64,000 nucleotides of DNA from Cystobacter fuscus DSM 2262 (GTDB lineage: Bacteria > Myxococcota > Myxococcia > Myxococcales > Myxococcaceae): positions 1 through 64,000 of the forward strand of contig NZ_ANAH02000018.1 in assembly GCF_000335475.2 (NCBI RefSeq), given 5' to 3'. Below are positions 9,689 through 18,997 of the stretch, piece after piece. The notes below the pieces were generated by a model. That model saw only the letters and a program-made list of their open reading frames with translations. It was not told where the DNA came from and ran no database searches. Within the stretch, counting starts at the first letter, position 1. Each line of letters starts with the position of its first letter. The position numbers were made by a program, and so were the translations under genes.

Positions 9689-10945
9689 CTACGGCGTGCC
9701 GAAGAGCTCCACCTCGAAGAGGGAGTAGCCGTAGCCGGTGGCGCGCTTCGTTCCGTAGATGCGCACGTAGCGGGCGGTGGCGGACAGGCCGGTGTGGTCA
9801 TCCACGCCGCCATCTCCGCCCACCACCGTGGCCACGGTCGTCCAGGCCGCGGCGTCGTTGGACACCTGCACCTGGTAGTCCTTGCCGTAGGCCGCCTCCC
9901 AGGTGAGCCGCACGCCGGAGATCTTCTTCGCGGTGCCCAGGTCGAGCTGGAGGTACTGCGGATCCGCGAAGGCGCTGCTCCAGCGGGTGCTCAAGTTGCC
10001 ATCGATGGCATTGGCCGCGGCGGTGCCGCCGCTCTCGCTGGAGGAGGCCGTGGCCGCCACCGGCGTCAGCTTGTTGCCCGAGGGGGGCGGGGTGGTGCCG
10101 CCGCCCGCGGGCAGGGAGACGTACAGGTTGCCCAGCTCCGTGAGCTGCCCCGACGCGCCGAGCAGGTTGATGTTGGGAATCTCGTTGTTGCGGGCGGAGA
10201 ACCACGAGTAGCGGAAGACGGCCGGCTCGCTCTCGAGGTAGGTGACGGCGTCGGTCATGTATTTCTTCTGCACGTCCAGGGTGATCTGATCGTGCGGCCG
10301 GTCTCCGCAGGCGAACTCGGTCAGCCAGATGGGCTTGTTGTACTTCTTGAACAGGCCGATGTACCACTTGAGCGCGCTCAGGTCGCACGCGTACCAGTGC
10401 ACGGCGACGTAATCCACCTGGCAGTTGGTGCACTTGGCGAAGAAGGCATCCAGATAGACCACGGGATCCGTGAAGGTCACGCCGCCTTCGGAGACACAAT
10501 CTCCGCAGTAGTTGACGGCGGGGGATGCCAGCTTGAGGTTCTTGCGGCGGGCCACGTCCTCGAGGATGGGCCAGAGCGCCGCGGCCTCGCTGGGCGTCTT
10601 CCTCGCCTGGCTCTTGAAGTTGGGCTCGTTGAAGCCCAGCAGGTACTGGGTGCCCGCGGGGATGGAGGCGGCCAGTTGATCCGCGTTCGGCGTGCCGCCC
10701 CAGACCATGGGCACGAACGAGACGCCCACCGAGGAGGCCACGCTGGCGGCGCCCGCCTCGGGCGTGGAGGCCCAGTTGTACCACCAGCTGATTCCCTTGG
10801 AGAGGGCCTTCATGTCCTCGGCGGAGTGATAGCCATAGGCCACACCGCGCTTGGTGCTCTTGGTCTGCGCCTGGGCGGAGACAGCGGCCAGACACAGCAA
10901 CCCCAGCAGGGGCATGAGGGAGCGAAGGGGAGTGAATCGAGTCAT
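9689..10945 (-). CDS. Secreted GH128-like glycosidase with F5/8C (CBM32) domain
   Basis: Secreted carbohydrate-active enzyme of 418 residues. A signal peptide (PLLGLLCLAAVSAQAQT) is followed by a glycosyl-hydrolase catalytic-core domain (about 30-265) of the type found in GH128 beta-1,3-glucanases: SWWYNWASTPEAG, the acid/base candidate Glu in LLGFNEPN near residue 102, and the nucleophile candidate Glu in IWLTEFACG near 206. A Pro-rich linker near 275 leads to a discoidin/F5-8C domain (about 285-418; DGNLSTRWSSAFADPQYLQL) that normally binds sugars. It probably degrades fungal or algal beta-glucan or remodels extracellular polysaccharide; the substrate is inferred. The convergent neighbour ends 40 bases away. 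Confidence 0.82.
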   Translation of the reverse strand: MTRFTPLRSLMPLLGLLCLAAVSAQAQTKSTKRGVAYGYHSAEDMKALSKGISWWYNWASTPEAGAASVASSVGVSFVPMVWGGTPNADQLAASIPAGTQYLLGFNEPNFKSQARKTPSEAAALWPILEDVARRKNLKLASPAVNYCGDCVSEGGVTFTDPVVYLDAFFAKCTNCQVDYVAVHWYACDLSALKWYIGLFKKYNKPIWLTEFACGDRPHDQITLDVQKKYMTDAVTYLESEPAVFRYSWFSARNNEIPNINLLGASGQLTELGNLYVSLPAGGGTTPPPSGNKLTPVAATASSSESGGTAAANAIDGNLSTRWSSAFADPQYLQLDLGTAKKISGVRLTWEAAYGKDYQVQVSNDAAAWTTVATVVGGDGGVDDHTGLSATARYVRIYGTKRATGYGYSLFEVELFGTP

Positions 10946-11010
10946 GGCCTGACCCTACCATGACTTCTATTTTTAGTCCGCCAAAACGGATTAAGCGGGA
11001 GGTAGGGAAC

Positions 11011-11832
11011 TCACCGTCCGAGGTACTCCACCATGCGCGCCCGGGTCTTCTCGTCGGGGAGCCGTCCGCTGCCCGCGCGCAGATTGTCTTCCAGGTGACG
11101 GGGGTTGCTCGTGGCGGGGATGGGGCAGGTCACCGCCGGGTGGCCGAGAATGTATTTGAGGAAGAATTCCGCCCAGCTCGTGCAGTCGAACTCGGCTGCC
11201 CAGGCAGGCAGAGGTTTGCCCTTGACCTGGCGGAAGAGCGCGCCGCTCTCGAAGGGCCGCATCACCAGCACCGCGGTGCCGTGCTCGGCGGCGGCGGGGA
11301 GCAGCCGCTTCTCCGCGTCGCGCACGGCGATGGAGTAGGGCAGTTGCACGAAGTCCAGCGCCTCGTGGCGGATGAGCTTCTCCAGCTCGTCGAAGGCGCC
11401 GAGCTGGTAGTGCGTCACGCCGAGGTAGCGGATGCGTCCCTCCTTCTTCCACTCGCGCAGCACGGGCAGGTGGGTGCGCCAGTCCACCAGGTTGTGCACC
11501 TGCATCAGGTCCAACTGGCCGTGGCCCATCTTGCGCAGCGAGTCGCGCATCTGCGCGACGCCCTCCTCGCGGCCGGAGGTCCACACCTTGGTGGCCAGGA
11601 AGGGGGTGCGCTCCTGGCCGAGCTCGCGCAACAAGTCTCCCGTCACCGTCTCGGCGCGACCGTACATGGGCGAGGAGTCGATGACCCGGGCGCCCGCCGC
11701 GAGGAAGCGCTGGAGCACCTGCTTCTGGGAGGCTCGCTCGGTGGGCGAGGGGCCCACGTCGAACGTCTGCCAGGTGCCGAGCCCGACGACGGGCACCTGC
11801 TCACCACTCTTGGGGATGGGACGGGTTCGCAT
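11011..11832 (-). CDS. Aldo/keto reductase
   Basis: NADPH-dependent oxidoreductase of 273 residues with the (beta/alpha)8 aldo/keto reductase fold. The catalytic residues are visible: Asp and Tyr in VIDSSPMYG, Lys in LATKVW and His in LDLMQVHN. The C-terminal cofactor-binding segment (TCPIPATSNPRHLEDNL) is present. Length is near the family norm for compact bacterial members. Substrate cannot be told from sequence. It follows the glycosidase on the same strand after 65 bases but no functional link is evident. Unlike the second reductase at 30610, the active-site His is kept. Confidence 0.87.
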   Translation of the reverse strand: MRTRPIPKSGEQVPVVGLGTWQTFDVGPSPTERASQKQVLQRFLAAGARVIDSSPMYGRAETVTGDLLRELGQERTPFLATKVWTSGREEGVAQMRDSLRKMGHGQLDLMQVHNLVDWRTHLPVLREWKKEGRIRYLGVTHYQLGAFDELEKLIRHEALDFVQLPYSIAVRDAEKRLLPAAAEHGTAVLVMRPFESGALFRQVKGKPLPAWAAEFDCTSWAEFFLKYILGHPAVTCPIPATSNPRHLEDNLRAGSGRLPDEKTRARMVEYLGR

Positions 11833-11979
11833 GGGTGGAACCTACGGCGGGCACCGGCCGGGATGAACCACCAAGGCGCGGCAGCCAGCTCACCCCGGGG
11901 GCGGCCACGCGAGTGCCGCGGGTACCCGGAAGCGCTTGGCCCCTACGTGCTGCCACCCGAGGCCCCCGAGGCTCCGGCT

Positions 11980-11999
11980 CCCCCGTGAGGGCACGGGGG
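11980..11999 (-). terminator. GC-rich hairpin downstream of the PEGA kinase gene
   Basis: CCCCCGT at 11980-11986 pairs with ACGGGGG at 11993-11999 across a six-base loop, 20 bases past the kinase stop on the minus strand. There is no T run, so it is at most a weak or Rho-assisted terminator. Confidence 0.3.
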
Positions 12000-12019
12000 C
12001 GGCGGGGCAGGGGGGCGGC

Positions 12020-13861
12020 TCACAGTTGCAGCTTCTTGCCCGTGGTCTGTCCGGCGCGGATCTCCACTTCGATGACGGTGGAGATGTTCTTGCCCTCGTT
12101 GACGAGCTTGAGTTGGTGCCGTCCCGCCGGGAGGGGGACCTCGATGAGCGGGGTGTCCCCGAGCTTGCGCCCGCGCAGATAGACGTAGGTCCAGGGCTTG
12201 GTGTCCAGGGTCAGCCGGCCCATGGCGCGCTTCGTCGCGCGCGCCACGCTGGAGGCATGGGGCTCCGCCGCGAGCGCCTGGGAGGGAGCCGCGGCCTTGG
12301 GGGCCTCGGGCGCGGGGCGCTCTGGGACGACCGCGGAGGCGGGAGGCGGGGCCTGGCCCAGGGCGGGCAACTCGAGCCTCACCAGGGTCCGCTCGCCCGG
12401 GTGGGACAGCTTCACCAGGCGTTCCTCGGGAGCCCGGCCCTCGAGCGAGGCCACCACCCGGTGCTCGCCCAGGGCGAGCGTCTCGAGCGACAGGGGCGAC
12501 ACCCCCACCTCCTGGCCGTCCACCCGGAGCTGGGCACCGGGGGGCTCCGTCTCGATGGTGAGCACGGGCGGCCCCGTGGGCGTGGGCGGGCGCGCGGCGA
12601 CCGGAGGCGCCTTGACGGCGGGGGACTCGGCCGGCGAGCCGCGCAAGGCGAAGAACAACCCCCCGGAGAGGGCGAGCAGCGACAGCACGGCGGCACCGGC
12701 GATCCACGGCCAGCGCGGCCGCCGACTGGGCGCGGGCTGCTCGACGGTGAGCTCCCGGGTTCCGAGCACACGTCCTGGCATCGACGCCGAGGACTGGAGC
12801 CGTCCCACCACCCGGCGGGCGCTCGAGGGCGTGAGATCCCCGGAGCGCGCCGCCTCCAGCAGCCGGGCGCGCTCCTGGATGCGATCCGCGAAGAGGTCCG
12901 TCATGTAGCTGGACAGCTCGGAGCAGTCCGGCACCTCGGGCTGGGCGCGCAGCCATTCCTCGAGGGCGGCCTGGAAGTGGCGGGCGCTGATGAAGCGCTG
13001 GCCAGGCTGGCGCGCGAGGGCCCGGGAGATGATGCGGCTGAGGGACTCGGGAACGCGGGGGTTGCGCTCGTGGGCCACGGGCAGCGGCGTCTCCCCGGCC
13101 AGGGTATTCATCGCGGCGAGCGGCTCCATGGAGGGGAACAGCCGCGTGCCCGTCACCAGCTCGAAGAGGACGATGCCCAGCGAGAAGATGTCGCTGCGCG
13201 CGTCGAGGAGCTGGCCTCGCGCCTGCTCGGGCGACATGTACGCCGCCTTGCCGCGCACCTGGCCCGCCATGGTCTGGCTCTCACGGGTGGCCGCCTTGGC
13301 GATCCCGAAGTCCAGCACCTTCACCAGGCCTTCATAGGTGACCAGGATGTTCTGCGGGGACACGTCGCGGTGGACGATGCCGAGCAGGGCCCCATCCGGT
13401 CCCAGCTTCGCGTGGGCGTAGGCCAGGCCCTCGGCGGCATGCGCGATGATGCGCACCGCGAGCGGCAGGGGCAGCACCTTGTTCTGACGCGTGCAGGCCC
13501 GGGCGACGGAGGCCAGGTTCTCTCCTGGCAGGTACTCCATCGCGATGTAGTAGGCCCCCTCTTCCTCTCCCAGGTCGAAGATCTGGACGATGTGCGGGTG
13601 GTTGAGCTGCGCGGCGAGCCGGGCCTCGTCGAGGAACATCCCCACGAAGTCCGCGTCCGAGCTCAGCGAATCGAGGATGCGCTTGATGGCGATGAACTTC
13701 TCGAAGCCCTGGGGGCCTCCCTGTCGCGCGAGCCAGATCTCCGCCATGCCTCCCACGGCGAGTCGCGTCAGCAGGTTGTAACGACCCACGGTCAGCCCCG
13801 GCTGCCAGATGATGAAGCGGTCGGTGTCACTCTCCGGGGAGGTGGGCTGGAGATCACGCAC
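12020..13861 (-). CDS. Membrane Ser/Thr protein kinase with C-terminal PEGA domains
   Basis: Hanks-type kinase of 613 residues. The kinase domain (about 25-300) has the Gly loop LAVGGMAEIWLA, catalytic Lys in IAIKRIL, HRD loop IVHRDVSPQNIL, DFG in VLDFGIA and the SPEQA motif. A single transmembrane helix lies near 376-398 (WIAGAAVLSLLALSGGLFF). The outer part has a PEGA-type repeat (EPPGAQLRVDGQEVGVSPL), an Ala/Pro linker and a second PEGA-like repeat at the end (TLDTKPWTYVYLRGRKLGDT). The layout suggests a sensor kinase whose periplasmic PEGA domains bind envelope material; the ligand is unknown. It is transcribed divergently from the TPR protein and lipoprotein genes at 13940-16866, possible partners. 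Confidence 0.9.
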   Translation of the reverse strand: MRDLQPTSPESDTDRFIIWQPGLTVGRYNLLTRLAVGGMAEIWLARQGGPQGFEKFIAIKRILDSLSSDADFVGMFLDEARLAAQLNHPHIVQIFDLGEEEGAYYIAMEYLPGENLASVARACTRQNKVLPLPLAVRIIAHAAEGLAYAHAKLGPDGALLGIVHRDVSPQNILVTYEGLVKVLDFGIAKAATRESQTMAGQVRGKAAYMSPEQARGQLLDARSDIFSLGIVLFELVTGTRLFPSMEPLAAMNTLAGETPLPVAHERNPRVPESLSRIISRALARQPGQRFISARHFQAALEEWLRAQPEVPDCSELSSYMTDLFADRIQERARLLEAARSGDLTPSSARRVVGRLQSSASMPGRVLGTRELTVEQPAPSRRPRWPWIAGAAVLSLLALSGGLFFALRGSPAESPAVKAPPVAARPPTPTGPPVLTIETEPPGAQLRVDGQEVGVSPLSLETLALGEHRVVASLEGRAPEERLVKLSHPGERTLVRLELPALGQAPPPASAVVPERPAPEAPKAAAPSQALAAEPHASSVARATKRAMGRLTLDTKPWTYVYLRGRKLGDTPLIEVPLPAGRHQLKLVNEGKNISTVIEVEIRAGQTTGKKLQL

Positions 13862-13939
13862 GGGGGTCCACTTTCTTCATCCTAACGGGTATCTGTCAAT
13901 TCACCGTTTTCCTGCCATCCCGATTAATATCAATGGACC

Positions 13940-15001
13940 GTGGTTGCCCTCCATCGATTCGTCGTACTCACTACCACCTTGTTGCTGACGTCGCTGGCAT
14001 GGGGTGAGACATCCAACCCCTATCTGCCACGTGCTCGCCTGCTCCTCGAGGAGCTGCGCTACGCGGAGGCGGCCCGCGCGTTGGATCAGGCCCGCGCGCA
14101 GCCGGGCAACGCTCGAGACACATTGTTGGAGATCCTCGAACTCCAGGGAGTGGTGGCCGGCATGCTTCAGCAACCGGCCAAGGCACGCACGGCCTTCCAG
14201 ACGCTGCTGGTGCTCGCGCCGGATTACCGGCTCAAGGGGGACTATGCCCCGAGGGTGGTCACTCCCTTCTTCGAGGCCAAGGGCTGGGTGGGTGACAAGG
14301 GAGCGGCGCTGCGGCTGGAGGCCCTGCCCACGAGCGGAGCGGACAACCTGCTAACGGTCCAGGTGAAACCGGACGTGCTGAACCTGGGCCGGAGCGTGCG
14401 CTTCCACCAGCGCGAGGCCGGAGCCGGGTGGAGCGAGCAGGAGCAGCCGCTCACCGAGGGCAAGGCCTCCGTGGCGAGGAAGGCAACGCGCGTGGAGTGG
14501 TGGGCGGAGCTGCTCGACGAGCGCCGGGCGGTGCTCACCTCGCTGGGCAGCGACACCTCGCCCCTGGGGGCCCTGGCTCCTGGCGCGATCTCGGCCACGC
14601 CCGCGCCCCTGCCCGCGCCCGCGCCCGTGTCGCCCCTGCCCGGCAAGCAGCCCCAGGTGGCGCGGGCACCGGGCTTGCCGCTGCGCACCGTGGCCTACGT
14701 GAGTCTGGGACTGGCGGTGGGAGCGGGCGCGACGGGTGGTTTTCTCGGGGTGCGGTCGAACCAGGACCGGGCCCGGGTGGTGGGCGCTCCGGTGGACGAG
14801 GCGGGCTTGACCGTCGGCCTCACCCAGCGCGAGGCCTTCGCGCTCGATGCCCGGGCGCGCTCCCAGGCGCGGTGGGCCAACATCCTCTTCGGGGTCGCGG
14901 GCGCCGCGGCCATCGCGGGAGGAACCCTCTGGGTGCTTGGCGCACCCGTGAACGTTTCAGCCACTCCGGCCGGGGTGGTGGTCGGAGGTGCCTTTCCATG
15001 A
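13940..15001 (+). CDS. Exported TPR-like protein with C-terminal hydrophobic segments
   Basis: Protein of 353 residues, not assigned to a named family. It has an N-terminal signal peptide (FVVLTTTLLLTSLAWG) and a helical repeat region (about 25-110) opening NPYLPRARLLLEELRYAEAA, which is TPR-like. A beta-rich middle and an Ala/Pro linker (about 205-240) follow, then two hydrophobic segments (VAYVSLGLAVGAGATGGF and LFGVAGAAAIAGGTLWVLGA). The N-terminal arrangement, 'NPY' followed by helical repeats, is also seen in the protein at 62123, so the two may be paralogues. A GTG at 13940 is the likely start. Its stop overlaps the next ATG (ATGA), so both are cotranscribed, divergent from the PEGA kinase. 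Confidence 0.75.
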   Translation: MVALHRFVVLTTTLLLTSLAWGETSNPYLPRARLLLEELRYAEAARALDQARAQPGNARDTLLEILELQGVVAGMLQQPAKARTAFQTLLVLAPDYRLKGDYAPRVVTPFFEAKGWVGDKGAALRLEALPTSGADNLLTVQVKPDVLNLGRSVRFHQREAGAGWSEQEQPLTEGKASVARKATRVEWWAELLDERRAVLTSLGSDTSPLGALAPGAISATPAPLPAPAPVSPLPGKQPQVARAPGLPLRTVAYVSLGLAVGAGATGGFLGVRSNQDRARVVGAPVDEAGLTVGLTQREAFALDARARSQARWANILFGVAGAAAIAGGTLWVLGAPVNVSATPAGVVVGGAFP

Positions 15002-16866
15002 AGCGGCTGTCCTGGCCTGGAGTGTCTTCTTGGCTCCCCCTGTCGCTGCTGGCCGTGCTGCACGGGTGTTCATCCGGCTCCACCGGCGCCGACACGCGGC
15101 GCTATCCCTGCACCCAGAGCGACGAGTGCGCCACGGGCTACGTCTGCCGCGCGGGCCTGTGCCAGTCCGAGGCGCCGGGTGGTCCGCCCACGCGGTTGGA
15201 CTTCGCCAGCCCCGCGCGGAGCGTGGGAGTGGGGCAGTGCTCGCAGGCCGTGGTGCTCGAGACGCGGACGGCGGCGGGAAGCGCCTCCCCCGTGGGGGCC
15301 GCCACCACTGTCGTGCTGAGCACCCAGCCCGCCACGGGCGTGGGGTTGTTCCGTGACGCGGCCTGCTCGGACGCCACGGAGGCGGTGACGGTGGAGGCCG
15401 GGAGCAGCAGCGTCACCTTCTATTTCCGGAGCACGGTGGCGCAGAGCCTGCGCATCAGCGCGGCCGCCAGCGGGCTCGAGCCCGTGTTCCAGGACGAGAA
15501 CGTCGTCGTCGAGCCGACGGACCTGTTCTTCATCACCAGCACCCAGACCCTGTCCGCGGGCGGCTGCTCGGCCCTGGTGGAGCTCGAGGCGCGCGATGAT
15601 CACGGCCAGCCCCTGGCCTTCGCCGGCCCGAGAGACGTGGCGCTCTCGGGCACGGGGTTCTCGTTCTTCTCCGATCCGGGCTGCCTCAGCCCCCTGTCCG
15701 CGGCGGTGTTCGCCGAGGGCGCGACCCGTGCCTCCTTCTACTTCAAGGGCAAGAGCAGCGGCACGTTCCCCCTGACCGCCTCGGTTTCAGGTCTCCTGGC
15801 GGAGGAGGATCAGATCATCCTGCCGGCGGTGCGCAAGGGCGTCTGTGAAATGCCCGCCGATCGCAACTCGGTGACGTGTCTCATCTCGCCCGCGCAGCTC
15901 GATCTGTCGAAGACGATGCTGTTCATCTCGATCAGCCCCGCGGGCACCAATCCCGACGCCTCGGGCGTGCGCTGCATGCTCACGGCCCGGGATGCCCTCA
16001 CCTGTGGCCGCAACGAGAGGGGGACGGCCATCGTCTACATCGTGTGGCATACGGTGGAGTTGGGCGCCGGGCTGAAGGTGCAGCACCTGCAGCCGAGCTG
16101 CCAGGTGCAGAGCCTCCTCCAGGTTCCGATCCAGCGCGTGGTGCCGGAGAACACCTTCCTGCTGGTGACCGGCGAACAGAGCGGGAAGATCCTCGGCGAG
16201 GATGACTACTTCACCGCGAAGCTGTCCGAGTCGTACACCAAGGTGGACCTCCAGTGGCCCGTCCCCTGTGCCACGGGCTGGAAGGGCTCGCTCCAGGTCG
16301 TGGAGGCCGAGGGGCTCCAGGTCACCCGGGGCACGGGCGTGACGATGACCGGAGTCCAGACCGAGGCCACCGTCAGTGGCCTGCCCGCGGTGGACCCCAC
16401 CACCAGCGTGCTGCTCTTCACCTACCGGGTGACCAACGCGGGCACGGCGAACCTCTGTGACCGGGTCCTGCGGGGCACGCTCACCTCGCCCACGGAGATC
16501 TCCTTCTCGCGCGGCGCGGGCAACAGCGCGGGCTGCACGACGGCGGTCATCCAGGACATTTCCTGGGAGCGGATCGACTTCGGGCGGCGCGCCAGCGTGC
16601 AGACGGTCCCGGTCACCATGGTCCGGGGTAAATACGATGCCTACCCCACCATCTCCCCGGTGGATGAGTCCCGCTCGGTGGTGTTCGCCAGCGGGCAGGG
16701 CATGAACGGCCAGGCCGGAGGCGAGTCGTCCTATTCGGGAGATGATCTCATCAGCGAGTCGCTGGCGGGGTTCGAGTTCGACTCGCCCAACCGCCTGCGG
16801 ATCATCCGCGACTCCTTCGAGGGCCAGGCGCGGTGGACGTCCTTCGTCGTGCAGTTCGAGCCCTGA
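14998..16866 (+). CDS. Lipoprotein with Cys-rich N-terminus and repeated beta domains
   Basis: Lipoprotein of 622 residues. The ATG at 14998 is chosen because it gives a lipoprotein signal (LSLLAVLHGC) and overlaps the previous stop; the reading frame is open further upstream inside the preceding gene. After the anchor comes a short Cys-rich motif (YPCTQSDECATGYVCRAGLC), common near the N-terminus of myxobacterial surface lipoproteins. Then come at least two related beta-sandwich-like stretches, about 45-145 and 155-250; each has GQCSQAV or GGCSALV near its start and ends with a FYF-containing strand. The remainder is beta-rich with scattered Cys. Function unknown; an extracellular adhesin or scaffold is an inference from architecture. 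Confidence 0.78.
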   Translation: MKRLSWPGVSSWLPLSLLAVLHGCSSGSTGADTRRYPCTQSDECATGYVCRAGLCQSEAPGGPPTRLDFASPARSVGVGQCSQAVVLETRTAAGSASPVGAATTVVLSTQPATGVGLFRDAACSDATEAVTVEAGSSSVTFYFRSTVAQSLRISAAASGLEPVFQDENVVVEPTDLFFITSTQTLSAGGCSALVELEARDDHGQPLAFAGPRDVALSGTGFSFFSDPGCLSPLSAAVFAEGATRASFYFKGKSSGTFPLTASVSGLLAEEDQIILPAVRKGVCEMPADRNSVTCLISPAQLDLSKTMLFISISPAGTNPDASGVRCMLTARDALTCGRNERGTAIVYIVWHTVELGAGLKVQHLQPSCQVQSLLQVPIQRVVPENTFLLVTGEQSGKILGEDDYFTAKLSESYTKVDLQWPVPCATGWKGSLQVVEAEGLQVTRGTGVTMTGVQTEATVSGLPAVDPTTSVLLFTYRVTNAGTANLCDRVLRGTLTSPTEISFSRGAGNSAGCTTAVIQDISWERIDFGRRASVQTVPVTMVRGKYDAYPTISPVDESRSVVFASGQGMNGQAGGESSYSGDDLISESLAGFEFDSPNRLRIIRDSFEGQARWTSFVVQFEP

Positions 16867-16876
16867 GCAGCGCCGT

Positions 16877-18958
16877 CTAGCCGGTGGCGTAGGTGCGCGG
16901 GGGCGCGGACTGCTCGGCCAGGGAGGGCTCGTCGCTCTCGCGCTCGCCCGTGTCCTCCTCCTCGGTGCTCATCAGCACCAGCATGAAGGTGGTGCCGCGT
17001 CCGGGCATGCTGCGCACGTCGATCTCCCCGCCCATGGACTGGACGATGGTGTGGCAGATGGCCAGGCCCAGCCCCGTGCCCACGCCCACCGGCTTGGTGG
17101 TGAAGAAGGGATCGAAGATGCGTTCGATCACCTCCTGGCTCATCCCCTTGCCGTTGTCCTCCACCTCCACCACCACGCGCCGCGGCGCTTCCATCCGGGT
17201 GATGACGCGGATGCGGTTGTTCTCCGAACGCGCCTCGGGGAACGCCTGCATCGCGTTGACCAGCAGGTTCACCAGCACCTGCCCCAGGCGTGATGCGTTG
17301 CCCAGCACCGGGGGCACTGGCTCGAGCACCCGCTCCAACTGGGCGTTGTAGCGCTGCAGCTCGTTGCGCACCAGGCGCAGCGAACTCTCGATGACCCGGT
17401 GCACGTCGATGGGCCCCTGGTGCTCCTCGTCCCCGCGCGCGAAGGACTTCAGGTCCTGGACGATGGAGCGCACGCGGGAGGCGCCCTCCTCGGTTTCCAC
17501 CAGCACCTCGCGCAGCTCGGGCAGCAGCTCGGGGGAGAACGTGTCCCCGGAGAGCTGCTCGCCCAGATAGGAGAGGTTGGCGCAGACAGAGGACAGCGGG
17601 TTGTTGATTTCATGCGCCACGCTGGCCGCCAGCGTCCCCATGGACGTCATCCGATCCGCCAGGCGCAGCTGCGTCTCCAGGCGCTTGCGCTCGGTGAGAT
17701 CCCGGAGCACGGACACCAGGGAGGGCTGACCGTCGGCGCCGGGGAAGACCGCCCGCCGGGTGAGGATGGTGCGGCTCATCCCCGTGCTGTCGATGAAGCT
17801 CTGCTCGCTCTCGCCGGGCTGGCCCGAGGCGAAGCTCTGCTCGTCCTGCTCCCAGGCGCTCTGCTCCTGGTACTCGGGCATGACGTCGATGCTGCGCTGG
17901 CCCAACAACTCCGACGCCGGGCGGCCCACCAGCCGGCACAGGGCGCTGTTGACCACCAGCACGCGGTGGTTGCGATCCTTGACGAAGATGGGATCCGGCA
18001 CGGCCTCGAGCGTGTTGCGCAGGAAGTCGCGCGTGCGCTCCAGCTCGGCCTGGGCCCGGATGCGCTCCAGCTCCGCGCCCGCGCGGGTCGCGAACGCGCC
18101 CAGCAGGGAGAAGTCCAGCTCGCCCGCGTCGAGCAGTTGATCATGCAGGATGGCGAGCACCCCGATGACCTCGCCCCGGGAGCTGCGCAGGGCCGCGCCC
18201 AGGTAGCCGCGCAGGCCGAGGTCCGTGAGCATCAGATCCTCGGGGAAGTGCCGGCTCACGTCGTCCGCGTAGTGGCAGATGGAGTGCAGGACGGCGTTGT
18301 GACAGGGCGTGCCGCTGAGCGGATAGGTCACCGTGTTCTGGAAGGCCCCGCGGCTCCAGAAGGCGAGCGTGCGGATGGAGTCCTGCTCCGGCAGCATCTC
18401 GCCCACCATGGCGCAGGTGACGCGGAATGCCTCGGCGAGCTGCTTCACCAGGGTGCGGAAGAAGTCGTGGCCGAGGTCGGCCGTGGTGGCCGACAGCAGC
18501 GTCCGCAGGGCCCGCTCGGAGGGGACGCGCGAATGGGGCGGCTCGCCCACCGCGGTCCCCGCTCGCGTGGGGATGCGCAGGTGCCGCACGTGCGTGAGCA
18601 GGTTGGGGGCCCACTGCTCTCCCGTCGGAGAGATGCATTCGCTGGCACCAGCGAGGATCAACTCCGACTGCTCACTCACGTCGCGGCGTGTCAACACGAA
18701 GAGCCAGGAGCGGGACAGCGCGCAGACGGAGGCGAGCTGCCGGCAGGTGCTGACCGCCTGCTCCAGCGACCCTTCGTCCTCCCAGAGCAGCACCAGTCCC
18801 GGCGGGAACACCTGGGGGAGAGACGGTCTACCAGGTGTTAGTCGGCGGCACTCGAGGGCGAACCCCTCGGCTCGAAATGCCCGCTCCAGCTCGTCACTGA
18901 CCGAGTCTGGGAGGCCCAGGAGGGTTGCGTGCATGGAATGCGTCATCCAGAACTCCAC
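16877..18958 (-). CDS. Sensor histidine kinase (receiver-like, GAF, PAS, HisKA, HATPase)
   Basis: Cytoplasmic sensor kinase of 693 residues. The first 120 residues resemble a degenerate receiver without obvious acidic pocket. A GAF-like domain (about 150-300; FRVTCAMVGEMLPEQDS) is followed by a PAS domain (about 305-420; AVPDPIFVKDRNHRVLVVNS). The HisKA H box is ASVAHEINNPLSSV near residue 447, and the ATPase domain has NLLVNAMQAF, VEDNGKGM and GVGTGLGLAIC. No membrane segment is visible, so the input is probably intracellular. No cognate response regulator lies next to it. Three Met codons in the first nine residues make the exact start uncertain. The convergent lipoprotein gene ends 10 bases away. 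Confidence 0.9.
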   Translation of the reverse strand: MEFWMTHSMHATLLGLPDSVSDELERAFRAEGFALECRRLTPGRPSLPQVFPPGLVLLWEDEGSLEQAVSTCRQLASVCALSRSWLFVLTRRDVSEQSELILAGASECISPTGEQWAPNLLTHVRHLRIPTRAGTAVGEPPHSRVPSERALRTLLSATTADLGHDFFRTLVKQLAEAFRVTCAMVGEMLPEQDSIRTLAFWSRGAFQNTVTYPLSGTPCHNAVLHSICHYADDVSRHFPEDLMLTDLGLRGYLGAALRSSRGEVIGVLAILHDQLLDAGELDFSLLGAFATRAGAELERIRAQAELERTRDFLRNTLEAVPDPIFVKDRNHRVLVVNSALCRLVGRPASELLGQRSIDVMPEYQEQSAWEQDEQSFASGQPGESEQSFIDSTGMSRTILTRRAVFPGADGQPSLVSVLRDLTERKRLETQLRLADRMTSMGTLAASVAHEINNPLSSVCANLSYLGEQLSGDTFSPELLPELREVLVETEEGASRVRSIVQDLKSFARGDEEHQGPIDVHRVIESSLRLVRNELQRYNAQLERVLEPVPPVLGNASRLGQVLVNLLVNAMQAFPEARSENNRIRVITRMEAPRRVVVEVEDNGKGMSQEVIERIFDPFFTTKPVGVGTGLGLAICHTIVQSMGGEIDVRSMPGRGTTFMLVLMSTEEEDTGERESDEPSLAEQSAPPRTYATG

Positions 18959-18997
18959 GCCCTCCAGGTACTGTTCAGGTCGAGCCTGGGGCGACCC

